Of a DNA stretch of 64,000 bases, positions 1-10,492 are shown piece after piece. Below the pieces are notes generated by a model. The model was not told the origin of the DNA, searched no databases, and saw nothing but the letters and a program-made list of their open reading frames with translations. The stretch covers positions 744,001 to 808,000 of the forward strand of contig NC_054689.1 in assembly GCF_011074885.1 (NCBI RefSeq), read 5' to 3'. Both the position numbers and the translations under genes were made by a program. How positions within the stretch are numbered: position 1 is the first letter of the stretch; every line of letters starts with the position of its first letter. The stretch is from Brettanomyces bruxellensis. Its lineage: Eukaryota > Ascomycota > Pichiomycetes > Pichiales > Pichiaceae.

Positions 1-236
1 CCCTAACCATTTCCTGGCAATTCAATTCATTTTATTCCTAAAATTATTCAATTTCTCTTTTTTATTTTTCCCCTTATTCCTCCTCTTTCCTTTTTTGTTA
101 CCATGGTATTGTCCGCATCCGGAAATCCCTCATTAGCGCTTCATCACTAAACTCCTCTCCACTCCTTACTTCTTCTAATACCCCCCTCCATATGTCCTTT
201 AAATTGTAAATTTTATCCTTAATACATTCCACAATT

Positions 237-1708
237 ATGAAGATATCGCTGTCCCTATTTGCCACCTTAAACTTAGCTGCCTTGTGCCTCGCTATTCATC
301 CAATTCAAATTCACGAAAGACACTTCTATGACTCAGTAACTGGCAAGCCGGTAGGTATAAAACCCCCTTTTATCTGCTCATAACTCCTCTACTAACATCA
401 TCATTTCTTCAGTTTTTCATCAAAGGCGTCGACTACCAGCCAGGTGGGTCTTCAGGCGTGAGTTCAGAAAACGATCCACTTTCCGACATCGAGAAATGCT
501 CAAGAGACATATATCTCTTTCAAAACTTGGGTATCAACACCATCCGGGTCTACTCCATAAACCCGGATCTAGACCACGATAAATGCATGACATTACTTGC
601 CGAGGCTGGGATGTATCTTATCCTTGATGTGAATTCTCCAATGGGACATCAGCATTTAAACAGATATGAGCCCTGGTCAACCTACAATGAGCAGTACATG
701 TCACACGTGTTCAAAGTTGTGACGCAGTTTTCTGCTTACAACAACACTTTGGCTTTCTTTGCCGGAAACGAGGTTGTCAACGATCGTGTATCGGCAAAAG
801 TATCACCTGTGTATATCAAAGCTGTCATCAGAGATATGAAAGACTTCATGAGAAGAAATTCAATGAGAAAAGTACCTGTTGGTTACTCAGCAGCAGACGA
901 TTTGGACTACCGCATTTCCTTGGCCCAGTATCTCGCATGCTATGATACATCCACAGACGATCAGGTTGATTTCTACGGTGTCAATACATACCAATGGTGT
1001 GGACAACAGACTTTTTATTCTAGTGGTTACGACACCTTGGTCAGAGATTACATCAGATACCCGAAACCAATTTTCTTTTCGGAATACGGTTGCAACAAGA
1101 TCCTTCCCAGGCTATTTCAAGAGGTGGCCAGCATCTATTCTGCCAAAATGGCCGACGTGTTTTCTGGTGGACTGGTGTATGAGTTCGCACAGGAGCCCAA
1201 CAATTACGGATTGGTCGATTATGACGAAGATGGCAACGTCAGGCTCTTGCCGGATTACTACACTTTCAAGAAAAGGCTTGCTAAAGTCCGCGATCCAATG
1301 CTCAACAAGCCAGATAGCAGAATGAAAGGCTTTGGGTCCTTTGGCTCTAAACGGACGGCACCCACAACACAAAAGCCTCGAATCTGCTTGCAACAGTACG
1401 AAAATATTGATGTTAGTCGTGGTCTTCCCCGGCCAGTTGCCAGGGGTATCCAGAGATCGAACAAAGGTACAAAAAGAGCAGGTTTTGTTGCTTTGTCTAA
1501 GACTGACTACGTGTCAAAGTACAAGATTTTCAACGTGGATGGATCGCTATTGGTTGCCAATCCCACAGTTGCAATCGCACAGGAAAATGATGATGACCCT
1601 GATCCTGTAGGGAGACACTATATTTGGAGCAGCAAGGCCACTAGCATAGCCACACCTGCAATAATAGCCATGGCTACATGTATAGTTGTAATGTTGTTGA
1701 CACGCTGA
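237..1708 (+). CDS. GH72 beta-1,3-glucanosyltransferase (GAS family), GPI-anchored, one intron
   Basis: This enzyme remodels beta-1,3-glucan in the cell wall by cutting a chain and rejoining it to another. Coding is join(237..350,413..1708), 469 aa. Exon 1 (38 codons) gives a signal peptide and the start of the GH72 domain. The 62-nt intron has donor GTAGGT, branch TACTAAC at 390-396 and acceptor CAG at 412; splicing restores the family sequence IKGVDYQPGGSS. The two catalytic glutamates are Glu158 in GNE and Glu262 in SEYGC, 104 residues apart as expected for the family. After about residue 330 there is no Cys-rich X8 domain, which points to the Gas3/4/5 side of the family. The C-terminus ends in a hydrophobic GPI signal. 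The exact paralogue is not resolved. Confidence 0.93.
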
Positions 1709-1866
1709 CCCACCCGAGAATAATTAGCTGCTACTGATGATACAGAAAAGGCCATTGACATGAAAGAATCCTATTAAAACACATAAAGAAAAAAATGAAG
1801 CCCAGGTGGATAAGAAGAAATAAGCACATACGTAACTAGCAAATATGTACACGTTGCAATTTCCGC

Positions 1867-2655
1867 TTAATAAACAAATCCCAAGATCTTACCAGAAACG
1901 TGCTTTCTCTTAGCTTCCTCGTGATCCATGATACCAGCGGAAGTGGTCAAGATAATGTATCCGAATTGTCTGGCTGGCAACAAGTTGTCAGTCCACTTTT
2001 CAACCTCGTTAATCTTGACATTGAATCTTGGCATGATGACGCCAACCTTATTCAATCTACCGTTCAATTGAACGACAACCTTTCCGGATCTGTGGTCATC
2101 GATATACTCGAATTCGCCAATGTAGCCTAAGGGGAAAAGAAAAATATTTTGTTAGTATAATCTTCCAAATGCTATAAATGATATTTAACTAAAGCCTCGC
2201 CATATTTCACGTAACGTTCTGCAAAAGAATTATAGTCGGAAAAAAGAAAAACTGTCGAGGAAAAGTAAACGGTTGAGAAAATGGTTGAACTCTAGTAAGG
2301 AGTCCTTTCAAAACCGTGTAAGAATCGATTCCTGGCTTTTATCTTCCGAAAAGTTAAAAGACAACAAGTGACTGATAAACAGGTCATGAAGCATAGTATG
2401 CAACAAACCCGACAGCAAGCCATCCAGTTATCATTCCGGTGTTTGAGGATTATGAAAATGACTAAAAAGAATTTGCAAACGTTAAGGAAACAAATACGAT
2501 ATGGCTGTTTTCAAATACTTACCATGCTTTTGAATAACACGCAAAAACTTCAAGATGACCTTGGATGAAGGTCTGATAAGAACTTGTCTTTTACCGTTTT
2601 TCTCGGCATTTGTGATTGTCTTAAGAGCGTCTGCAAGAGCTGAAGTTCTACCCAT
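1867..2655 (-). CDS. RPS22: 40S ribosomal protein uS8 (Rps22), intron in coding region
   Basis: Small-subunit ribosomal protein uS8, 130 aa, the same length as yeast Rps22. Coding is complement(join(1867..2126,2523..2655)). The minus-strand start codon is at 2655; the first exon ends one base into the Gly codon of [10 protein letters not shown]. The 396-nt intron has donor GTAAGT at 2522, branch TACTAAC (complement 2151-2157) and acceptor TAG at 2127. Joining the exons gives the full conserved protein ending GKILGFVY. The intron carries a probable H/ACA snoRNA, and a further intron is likely in the 5' UTR. This is the layout known for S. cerevisiae RPS22B, so this gene is its counterpart. Confidence 0.97.
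2250..2452 (-). ncRNA. snR44: Intronic H/ACA snoRNA, probable snR44
   Basis: It lies on the sense strand inside the RPS22 coding intron and is about 200 nt long; ends are approximate. Seen: an H box AGATAA at 2344-2339 and a tail ACA at 2255-2253. In the 5' hairpin pocket, the left guide (minus strand 2435-2426) is complementary to 18S rRNA 108-117 with one G-U pair, and the right guide TTTAA (2358-2354) to 101-105. That leaves U106 and C107 unpaired, and the pocket lies 14 nt from the H box, as the H/ACA rule requires. The 18S numbering is S. cerevisiae, recalled from memory. Known: snR44 guides 18S pseudouridine 106 and sits in the RPS22B intron. A 3' hairpin with arms ACGGTT/AACCGT precedes ACA by about 13 nt; its target was not resolved. 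Confidence 0.78.
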
Positions 2656-2674
2656 TTTGAATTAATATTGAACC

Positions 2675-3149
2675 TGCACCAATAGAAGTTGTATATGTTA
2701 GTATGCTTAAGTTTTTTCCATGATCAAACAAAAAAGGGGAAAAAAAGGCAAATAAATCCCAAGGGTTTTTCTTTGTGTGCACTCTTTTGTAAGCAAATTA
2801 TTTTCTTGTATCTCAAACAAAATGGTTTCTCGACTTGATTTTAGTTCAACCTAATCGACAGGAATGAAAAGTTAAAACCCCATGAGTGTCCCTTAGGATT
2901 CATGAAGTGAAACTTCATCAAAGAGATGAAATTCAACTTAGAGAAGGTGTTACAGTACTGAAATCTTCATTGTAACAGCAATAAAAAACTATTAGGCATT
3001 ATCAGATATTCTCAAGTATTCTTCAAAAGAACATCCACTATTGCTTAATCGTCTTCAGTGACCTGTAATTCTTTTCCTAGCACTTTCCGCCCGGCCAAAA
3101 GTATAATGCAAAGCCTGATGCATTATGCTTTACTCTAACCTTCACATAC
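2675..3149 (-). other. Probable 5'-UTR intron of RPS22
   Basis: Reading the minus strand, a perfect TACTAAC branch site (2703-2697) is followed 23 nt later by acceptor GCAG (ending 2674), 19 nt upstream of the RPS22 start codon. The best upstream donor is GTATGT at 3149-3144. S. cerevisiae RPS22B has the same two-intron design. The branch and acceptor are clear; the donor choice is inferred. The rest of 2656-3487 is the divergent promoter shared with TTI1. Confidence 0.6.
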
Positions 3150-3487
3150 TGATCTGTTAGTTTGTAAGGAAATTTGTTGATGAAGATTAAGAGAAATATT
3201 TGAGGTAAACAGAATTCACATAGTAAGCTGTTCAATAAAGATGTGGGAATTTCTCCCTATTTATATTTTTTGAAACTCGCTGAAAATTTTTTCTCCATTT
3301 CGACGTTCGCTCTCGGCAGAAACTATCAACAAACGGTACCTGGAGTATTTATGTTATTACGTAAGCACGCTAGATAAAGTTGAGAAATCAAATCTATCTT
3401 CAAACATGCGATCAGCAAAATACAGTTCAACAGTTATTCACTTTTGTTATCGTTTGTTTTTCTTTTAGACTTGGTCAAAAAAATGCC

Positions 3488-6400
3488 ATGTATGAGTCAA
3501 TGCCAACTAGTGAACAGGAAGAGAAAAGAATTTCTTTGGAGTTATTTCAGAAAATTCGTCCCATATGTGTCCGTCTAACTGAGTTAACATTAACAAATGG
3601 AGATGTTAGTGGATTATCAAAGAGAATTCGGTCATTAAAAGGTCTATCAACAGCGCTAACTGAATTTTTTAGTACAAGGGGAGATGGTATAAGCATAACG
3701 TTAAACTTGGCAGACTACATATTTTTCCCAATCTCACAGTTCTTGGGGAAAAATGCCATTTCGGATTCAGAACTTGAGAATTGTCTTTATATTGTGGACA
3801 GTATAGCGACGCATTGCTGGACAAAGCCTGGACATCTTAATACAAAGCTATTTGAGCAGTTGATTTCCTTGGTTTCCGTGTTGATAGGCGGTGAACCCGA
3901 TAATGTTGATATTTCAGGGCATTCAGAGGAAGTCATACAGAATGGTGTTTCTTGCATAAAGCATCTTATGATTGGCTGTCAGAACCAAGCTGATAGTTTT
4001 AAAACAGTCCTTTCACAGAAAAAGATATTTCAATCTATTCTTGCACATACTATTAGTGTACTCTTAGAATGTTCACTCAAATGTCCAAAGCTTGAGGCAA
4101 AATTAGATAGTCTAAGAGCTCTTAACGTGATAATGAATGTATTTGAAGATGGAGAATCACTAGCTCTTATCTTGCCTGGGATAATGTCAGTTATTGCAAA
4201 ACTTATAAAGTCAAAGCCGCATTATCTCGTTGTCGTAGATGTGCTCAAATTGATGTCTTCAATAATGTCTATTACTTTCAGTGATTTTGATCTTGGTGTG
4301 GTAAGTGAACAGCCCAAAAGCCTGGAAGATCTCAAGCATATGATTAACGTACGAAAAGAAGATGAAGCGATTACAGAAGTCAGTGATAATCCTTATGGTG
4401 TCGACAATGCCTACAGAAATGAACAGTGGCTAGAAAGCACACTTCCACACTTAAAAGACGCATTCAAAATCATACTAGCCGAGAATTCGGATTGGCTCGA
4501 ACGTCAGAATTACAGAGAAGCTGTTTTGCATTTGGACATGACCATTTTAAGAAACTGTATCATCACTTGCAGGTGCATTATTCCAATTTTGCTTAGATCT
4601 TTGGCTATTTTGGATTCGTATGACGATTTGTCTGAGCAGTATCTGGAATCGTTGACATTTGGGCCGAATGTCCCCATACTAAGCACTAGTATGAAAGAGT
4701 TATTTGGAAGTGAGCTCAGGCAGTTATCGTTTAATTTGGCATCGCCAGATTCCTCAAGAGTTCGTGCATCAGTCTCTTCAATAACATTTGCTGTTAAGAT
4801 TCTCATTGAATTAAAGATGTTTGATTCTTATTCAACGAGACAATTGCTTACTCATATTCACTCTGCGATGGCATCAATACTCATAGAGCGTAATTCAGCA
4901 TCTGCGAAAAAACCGTTGTTGATATCTTCGAACAAATCTTCTCCGGCCGAGTATCAATCTGAATTATCAATTATAACATCTGACTATGTCACAGGATCAA
5001 TTTCAAGTGACTCGGAGGAGACATCGCCATTTATTGGAGTTTTTGAACCTTCATCTGAGCGAGCAATCATCAAATTACTCGAAATTGCAGCTTCTGCACC
5101 ACGAGTAGTTTCTACGCTGGAGCAACTGTTAATGGATTATGATTTAGCACAAAACTCTATCAGTGTGGTGATGCAAAAAGGTGTTCTTTTATGGATGGAA
5201 GACATAATTTTGAAGAGTAGAAAATCTAGTGTACTACTGAATTCTGATGCGGAGGCATATATGGATTTCTCTGACTCTGAAGATGGATTGTCGTTGACAA
5301 ACGTACAGGATGATGTTTATCACCTACTTGAGAATGCAACAAATATTCTAGAGGTGAACTCCAACACCATTGTTCCAGGTATTGGATGGGTGAGCTCCTC
5401 AATAATAGGATTACGTGCAATTGGTGACTCGTGTACAATTCTGGGAGGTGCGTTCAAAGAAGAATTGATTGATGTCCTTTTTCCGGTTATTGAGTGTTTG
5501 GCCTCTGCAAATGAAGCTGTTCGTATAGCGGCACAACATGTAACACTACTTCTTGCGAGAACTTTGTATGGTGGCTCGGTTAGAAATCTTATAAAGAGCA
5601 ACAGCGATTATTTATTGGATTCGCTCTCTTTGCGTTTGACTGGTGAATCGCTTAATCCACGGCTTCCAGTTATATTAGTTGTTCTAATAAAAATTGGTGG
5701 GCCGGATCTCTTGAATCAATTGGATGATGTGATTACTGCGATGTTCACACTCTTGGACTTGTATTATGGTTATACATCTCTATGCGAAGGCTTTTTCACA
5801 GTTTTCTCTGTATGCATTGATGAGTTGAAGAAAGGACACTTTCACGATTTCGATTTTCTTCAGATCGAGTCAGAGTTTCAAGAGATAATTCAATGTATCA
5901 TGAACCGTGGGGCATGAAGACATTGGATCAGGTATACAAGTATTTAAATACGAATTCTGACATTGATGATGATGATGATGACGATGACGACGACGACGAC
6001 GATAATACGATTATTGAAGAAATTGCAAGTGATCAGCTGAAAAATGGATTTTCGGGAATTGGAAAAGGGAACGAGGAGTCTGATTCCAAAAATGAGCATC
6101 CAGATATTCATGATGAAGCTGAAAAATGGGTCTCACCGTTAGACCAGAAGACATATAATCTTCTTCTTGATATGTTGGAATATGCCGAAAGATTGGCAAA
6201 GCACAGATCTGTTAGTTTAACATTGATAACATTAAAACTTGTCAACAAGATTATTCCTTTAATTGCCACCCAGAGATCCAGCTTTTTACCTGTTGCTGCA
6301 ACCGTATGGGATTATGTGTGCAGCTTTTTGTTTGATACAGATGATGCACGGGTTATAACATGCGCAATCGCTGTTTTGAAGAATATTACAAGATTTGCCA

Positions 6401-6753
6401 ATACTTTTATGAGCTCCAGATTTATCAAATTATTCAATGACATAGATGCCAATAGCTCTTACAGTAAATTGTTATTGAGATGGAAGGACTACCGGATGAA
6501 ACTACTTAATAAAGCCGATTCTAATAAGGTGGTTCTTAATCGTACGAGTACTTCCCTTAACTGGGATCAGGAGTTGTTTAATTCAATTTGTGACTTTTAT
6601 CAGTATTCTTTACAAAAACTAGGCCGCTTTGTTCCAAATGATGTGGCTACAAAAATTGTCAGTATTACCGTTGTTTATGACCCTAATGAATCTCATTATG
6701 GATATTTCGATGATCTTGTGGAGTACATCAAGATGGACGAGAACATTTTATAG
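3488..6753 (+). CDS. TTI1: TTI1, TTT-complex HEAT-repeat protein (apparent frameshift near 5909)
   Basis: Tti1 binds Tel2 and Tti2 in the TTT co-chaperone complex that stabilises PI3K-like kinases (TOR, ATM and ATR types). Two overlapping frames carry one protein. The first runs to a TGA at 5915-5917 and contains the N-terminal RPICVRL block and the typical NSDYL...SLRL block. The second (5893-6753) has an Asp run, then the C-terminal HEAT repeats. Going from the first to the second needs one extra base between about 5893 and 5917; the GGGG at 5909-5912 is the simplest site. Restored length is about 1,090 aa, near the family norm. Start: 3488 is the ATG nearest the conserved core. An in-frame ATG exists at 3380, and an out-of-frame ATG at 3483 precedes 3488. 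Confidence 0.9.
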
Positions 6754-7825
6754 AATATTCGATATCATATTAGTTCACCATAATTATTTTATCTTTCTAA
6801 CTAAGGCACTTTTTCGTAATATCAAGCTTTGCATCTTCTTTTTTTTGGTTTCTCTCCCAAAGTATGGTAATGTTGGTGAAGCAAAAGAGTAAATACTTTA
6901 AAGACTTTTACTTTATTTTCATTTGCAGTATTCGAACAGATGATTATCGTTCCACGAATTCTCAAGATTTGTACAGCGGAATTGAGGGACAATAAATAGC
7001 AATTGATTTACATAAAATTTATCGGAGAAATGAAGTACAGATAAGGGGTTGATTATTCAACATGTAAATTATATTTCTTTACTAATGGGTTCTAATCTTG
7101 AACGGAATCACATCTTAAACATATTCTGTGTACTTCAATAAACATTTCCATCACAAATGTTAGTCCTGCCAAAATACAACAAAAAGTCATGCTGCATGAT
7201 CACGTGACCAAGCCAAAAGTTGCAATCGGAAAAATACACATTTAAAGCTGACAACCGCAGGACTGCCTATCTAACATACTTGGACTAAATATATTTATTT
7301 CATTATGCTAGTTAGATAAGTTGGACATACCATTAAATGAGTTCTTTAAGGTCTATATGTTGATTTCAATAGAATCTTAATGATTCACTGAATTATGAAA
7401 TGAATAGGCGCTAATAAAATGCCGCTTACACAAGCAAAGACGCTAGTATTTAGCAATATGCTAGTGGAGAAGTTCAGCGTATTCTGAATAGAGTACAAAT
7501 TATATGCTATCCGGAACTTCAAGGAATACTATGGAAAGAGAGTGTGTAAAAAACTCCAAAATTATTTATCTTAATTTTTTGGCTGTAACGATAAGCTGAA
7601 GGCGCGATCAAAGCCGGTTGGTCCCCATTACACATTTCTGCACGTATTACTTTATTGAGGTCAATTAATCGATACAACTGGACAGAAGAAGCAAAGAAGC
7701 AAGCGATAAAGGAATTCATTGATCTGAGAGTAAGAAACTATTCAAATATCGAAATATCAACTTTTAATATATCACCATTATCGACGTTTTTTCATCATCT
7801 CTCTAAAAGAGCACTAGGAACGATC
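6754..7825. other. Intergenic, TTI1 3' flank and MHO1 promoter
   Basis: AT-rich, with no convincing gene. It contains one CACGTG E-box, listed separately. An in-frame extension upstream of the MHO1 ATG (7655-7825) begins with TTG only and is not conserved, so it is treated as non-coding. Confidence 0.6.
7199..7208. promoter_or_regulatory. CACGTG E-box (Cbf1-type, RTCACRTG)
   Basis: ATCACGTGAC matches the Cbf1/Tye7 site RTCACRTG. It lies about 620 bp upstream of the MHO1 start. A second E-box, GTCACGTGAT, sits just past the MHO1 stop at 8851-8856, so the gene is flanked by two. Binding is inferred from the motif alone. Confidence 0.4.
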
Positions 7826-8782
7826 ATGACTGGAGGCGGTGAATCGCCACTTATAAGAGAGGCTACACATGCCGGAACATGGTATGTTGGTACACCCAGT
7901 GTTTTAGATCGTCAATTGGATCAATTTCTCAACGGCAAAACCAAAATTATCGATGGTGCTCGTATTTTATTAGGTCCACATGCTGGATATTCGTACGCCG
8001 GTCCAACATTGGCAAAAGCATATGGGGCGTTTGATCCATCTAAGGTCAAGAGAGTCTTCATCATGGGACCATCGCATCATGTGTATTTCTCTGGCTCTGT
8101 TATGACATCAAAATTCGATGCTTACGATACTCCTCTGGGAAAGATTCCGGTTGATAAAGAGACAATATCTGTTTTAATGAAGAAGGACCCCAAGATGTTT
8201 AAGCAGATGAGTTTCCAGGCTGATGAGGATGAACATTGCTTTGAAATGCACATGCCTTTCCTTTATAAGGTGACGGAGAATTCTCCAAACGGTGTTCCCA
8301 AAATTATTCCAATCATGATATCCGACTCGAACGAGAAATTGGAGCGAAAACTTGCCAAGGATTTGCAGCCGTATTTTGAAAATAAGGAGAATGCATTCAT
8401 AATAACATCCGACTTCTGCCATTGGGGTTTCCGATTTGATTACACTGCCTACACTGCAGATGGAAAAGTTGACTCCTTAACAAGTGATCCAAGAGTCCCG
8501 AAAGGAGGAATACCAATTTATCAAAGTATCGAGGCCATGGACAAAAAGGGAATGAAGGTTGCCTCGACAGGATCATACAACGATTTCAGAAAGTATCTTA
8601 GTGTGACCGGAAATACTATATGTGGTGCAAAACCTTTAAGTGTCCTTCTTGCTATAATGGAAAAGTACTATCAGCAAGAAGCTGATGATAAATTCCAATG
8701 GAATGGATATGCTCAAAGCTCTCATGTGATAAATCCAATGGACAGTAGCGTGAGCTACGCTAGTGGTTACGCTGTAATTTGA
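7826..8782 (+). CDS. MHO1: MEMO-family protein (Mho1)
   Basis: A 318-aa protein covering the whole MEMO fold, a relative of class III extradiol dioxygenases; human MEMO1 binds ErbB2 and copper. Seen: the N-terminal block REATHAGTWY, then LLGPHAGYSYAGP, the GPSHHVYF segment with its His pair, DEDEHCFEMHMPFL and ITSDFCHWGFRF, all family hallmarks in the right order. S. cerevisiae Mho1 is 338 aa. The start is the first ATG of the frame, 16 codons before the conserved domain. A Cys sits in the DFCHWG motif as in the family. The cellular role in yeast is poorly defined; links to invasive growth are literature knowledge, not visible here. Confidence 0.93.
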   Translation: MTGGGESPLIREATHAGTWYVGTPSVLDRQLDQFLNGKTKIIDGARILLGPHAGYSYAGPTLAKAYGAFDPSKVKRVFIMGPSHHVYFSGSVMTSKFDAYDTPLGKIPVDKETISVLMKKDPKMFKQMSFQADEDEHCFEMHMPFLYKVTENSPNGVPKIIPIMISDSNEKLERKLAKDLQPYFENKENAFIITSDFCHWGFRFDYTAYTADGKVDSLTSDPRVPKGGIPIYQSIEAMDKKGMKVASTGSYNDFRKYLSVTGNTICGAKPLSVLLAIMEKYYQQEADDKFQWNGYAQSSHVINPMDSSVSYASGYAVI

Positions 8783-9162
8783 AGCTGGAGAAATGCCTTT
8801 ATGTGTCTTTAATGAATTTTATGTTTGGTTGATCTGGGTCCTTTTTTTGTCACGTGATTATGTACGTATGGCCACCGATTCGGCGTCTACAAATTTTATT
8901 TTCTTTAATTTTCGAAGTTTCAGTTCATTTTTAATTTTTTCTTCTTGCCCGATTCAGCATTCTCAGGGATGCAACCGTGACTTATAATACATGCAAATTA
9001 AAATTTAGCGCCAGCCATGATTTATTATTATTGGGGATAGATTAGACAATGTTTAGGAAAGTTAATCGAGAGTGATCAGACAGGTATTAGGAATATTTAA
9101 CGTATGGTGGCTGTTTTAAAAACTAATCTTTGCTATTTCACCCATTGCTATCGAACCGAAGT
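8783..9162. other. Intergenic, MHO1 to Rua1-C-like gene
   Basis: AT-rich spacer of about 380 bp with a CACGTG at 8851-8856. No gene seen. Confidence 0.6.
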
Positions 9163-10083
9163 ATGCAATCCCTTTCGAAAGCCAAAAGAAATAATGTTGA
9201 AAAGTGGATTGCACAAAATTATTGCTTAGAGGAAAAACTGACATCGGAGGAGAAGTACAATGTAATCTACAAACAGAAATTTAAACTTGACAAAAACCTG
9301 AACTTTGAGCACGATGATAAAGAGAACACAATTGAAAATGGACCAAAAATCACAAAGTCGCAGCCCAGTAAGGAGAGTTTGAGTGCCCCAAAAGTGGAGG
9401 AAGAACAGTCTATTCCTATAACTCTGGTATTGGAGTGCAAGCAAACAGAAATATGGATTCCATTTTCAAAAGTCACAGATCCACTTTTAAGGCCTCAAGT
9501 GTTTCGGCATCATCAAATCAAACTTGAGGAATCTGAAAACAACCAAGAATACAACATCACGGAAAATTTTTGCTGTCCTCCAAGTCCACATGAGGAGGAA
9601 ATAAAAGAAATACATCGAAATTCTGGAAAGTGGATTAGGCAATCCAGCTTAAAACCCAGATTTCAAAGATGCCGACGAGACACCGAGAGTGAGTTTGCTT
9701 TATGCAGACTTTGCCCGCACAAGAAATGGATTCCGACTTTATGGTTTGAACAACATATGGCATTGGCACATGGTATTCTGGCGTTTAAGGATTATAGTGA
9801 ATCAGTAACAACTGTCGCATTGCCAGAACCCAAGGGTCTTTTTTGTATTCATCAAACAAAGAATTTCAAGAGGTATTATTGTCAGTGCCCCAATTGCAGA
9901 AAATGGATAAGGTTGGGATTTCCCGAATTAGTGAGGACTTTTCCAAAGTCTGCACACAAACCAAGGTTAACTATAGGATATAAACAGCGGATCAACTCGG
10001 GCCTTTACACAAATTACTTTATACATTGGATGCGATGCCTTAGCCAAAAAGATATGCATGCATTTCTTGCCCAGCAATGCTGA
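9163..10083 (+). CDS. Putative transcription regulator with Rua1-type C-terminal zinc domain
   Basis: A 306-aa basic protein. Its first half is low complexity and charged, with no domain I recognise. Its second half (about residues 135-300) has ordered Cys, His and Trp residues: a FCCPP segment, GKWIRQSS, CRLCPHKKWIP, then HMALAHGI, then YCQCPNCRKWIRLG. The CxxC...H...HGI layout followed by a CxCPxCxxWI knuckle resembles the C-terminal domain of the fungal regulator Rua1. Zinc binding and a nuclear role are inferred. The start is the first ATG; a TTG further upstream is ignored. It stands alone between MHO1 and SEC39 and I cannot name a S. cerevisiae orthologue. Confidence 0.6.
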   Translation: MQSLSKAKRNNVEKWIAQNYCLEEKLTSEEKYNVIYKQKFKLDKNLNFEHDDKENTIENGPKITKSQPSKESLSAPKVEEEQSIPITLVLECKQTEIWIPFSKVTDPLLRPQVFRHHQIKLEESENNQEYNITENFCCPPSPHEEEIKEIHRNSGKWIRQSSLKPRFQRCRRDTESEFALCRLCPHKKWIPTLWFEQHMALAHGILAFKDYSESVTTVALPEPKGLFCIHQTKNFKRYYCQCPNCRKWIRLGFPELVRTFPKSAHKPRLTIGYKQRINSGLYTNYFIHWMRCLSQKDMHAFLAQQC

Positions 10084-10492
10084 CATTGCTTCAGGTTGAG
10101 AAATACCACCGCCTGCATTTAACTTAAGAAATTTCTCTGTTGGGTTACATTACCGATTCCAAATTTCCAAATATTCAATCATATGATATATACAAAACTA
10201 TTTACGAAATACACTTTTCACTTATTTTTTGCGTAGATGGATGTTTTAAATTGGCGTCAATTGGGTTATTTTGTTTGTGGCTATCAGACATAGTTGACAG
10301 CTAATACTTGAGCTGAAATTTGTATCAATGTGCTTCGCGCCTGATTTTTTACATTTATCATCGCTTTTTTTTTTCAGAGGTCAGATCAATCGTTTATAAG
10401 TGTACCAAGTTAGATTAGATTTCACAGTTTGATATTTTGAGCAAACACAGGGTCAAGACAGAGTTATATATACTGAAATAGCACAGTTCAAA
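10084..10492. other. Intergenic, SEC39 promoter
   Basis: AT-rich, about 410 bp, with a short poly-T at about 10368. No gene or RNA seen. Confidence 0.6.

Noticed and set aside
3360..3470. Intron in the TTI1 leader (GTAAGC ... TTTTAG)
   Set aside because: The acceptor looks good, but no branch-site match lies between; not enough to claim.
5860..5960. A short intron joining the two TTI1 frames
   Set aside because: A GT...AG pair exists (5895-5940) but is only 46 nt long with no branch site, and it does not restore a conserved sequence.
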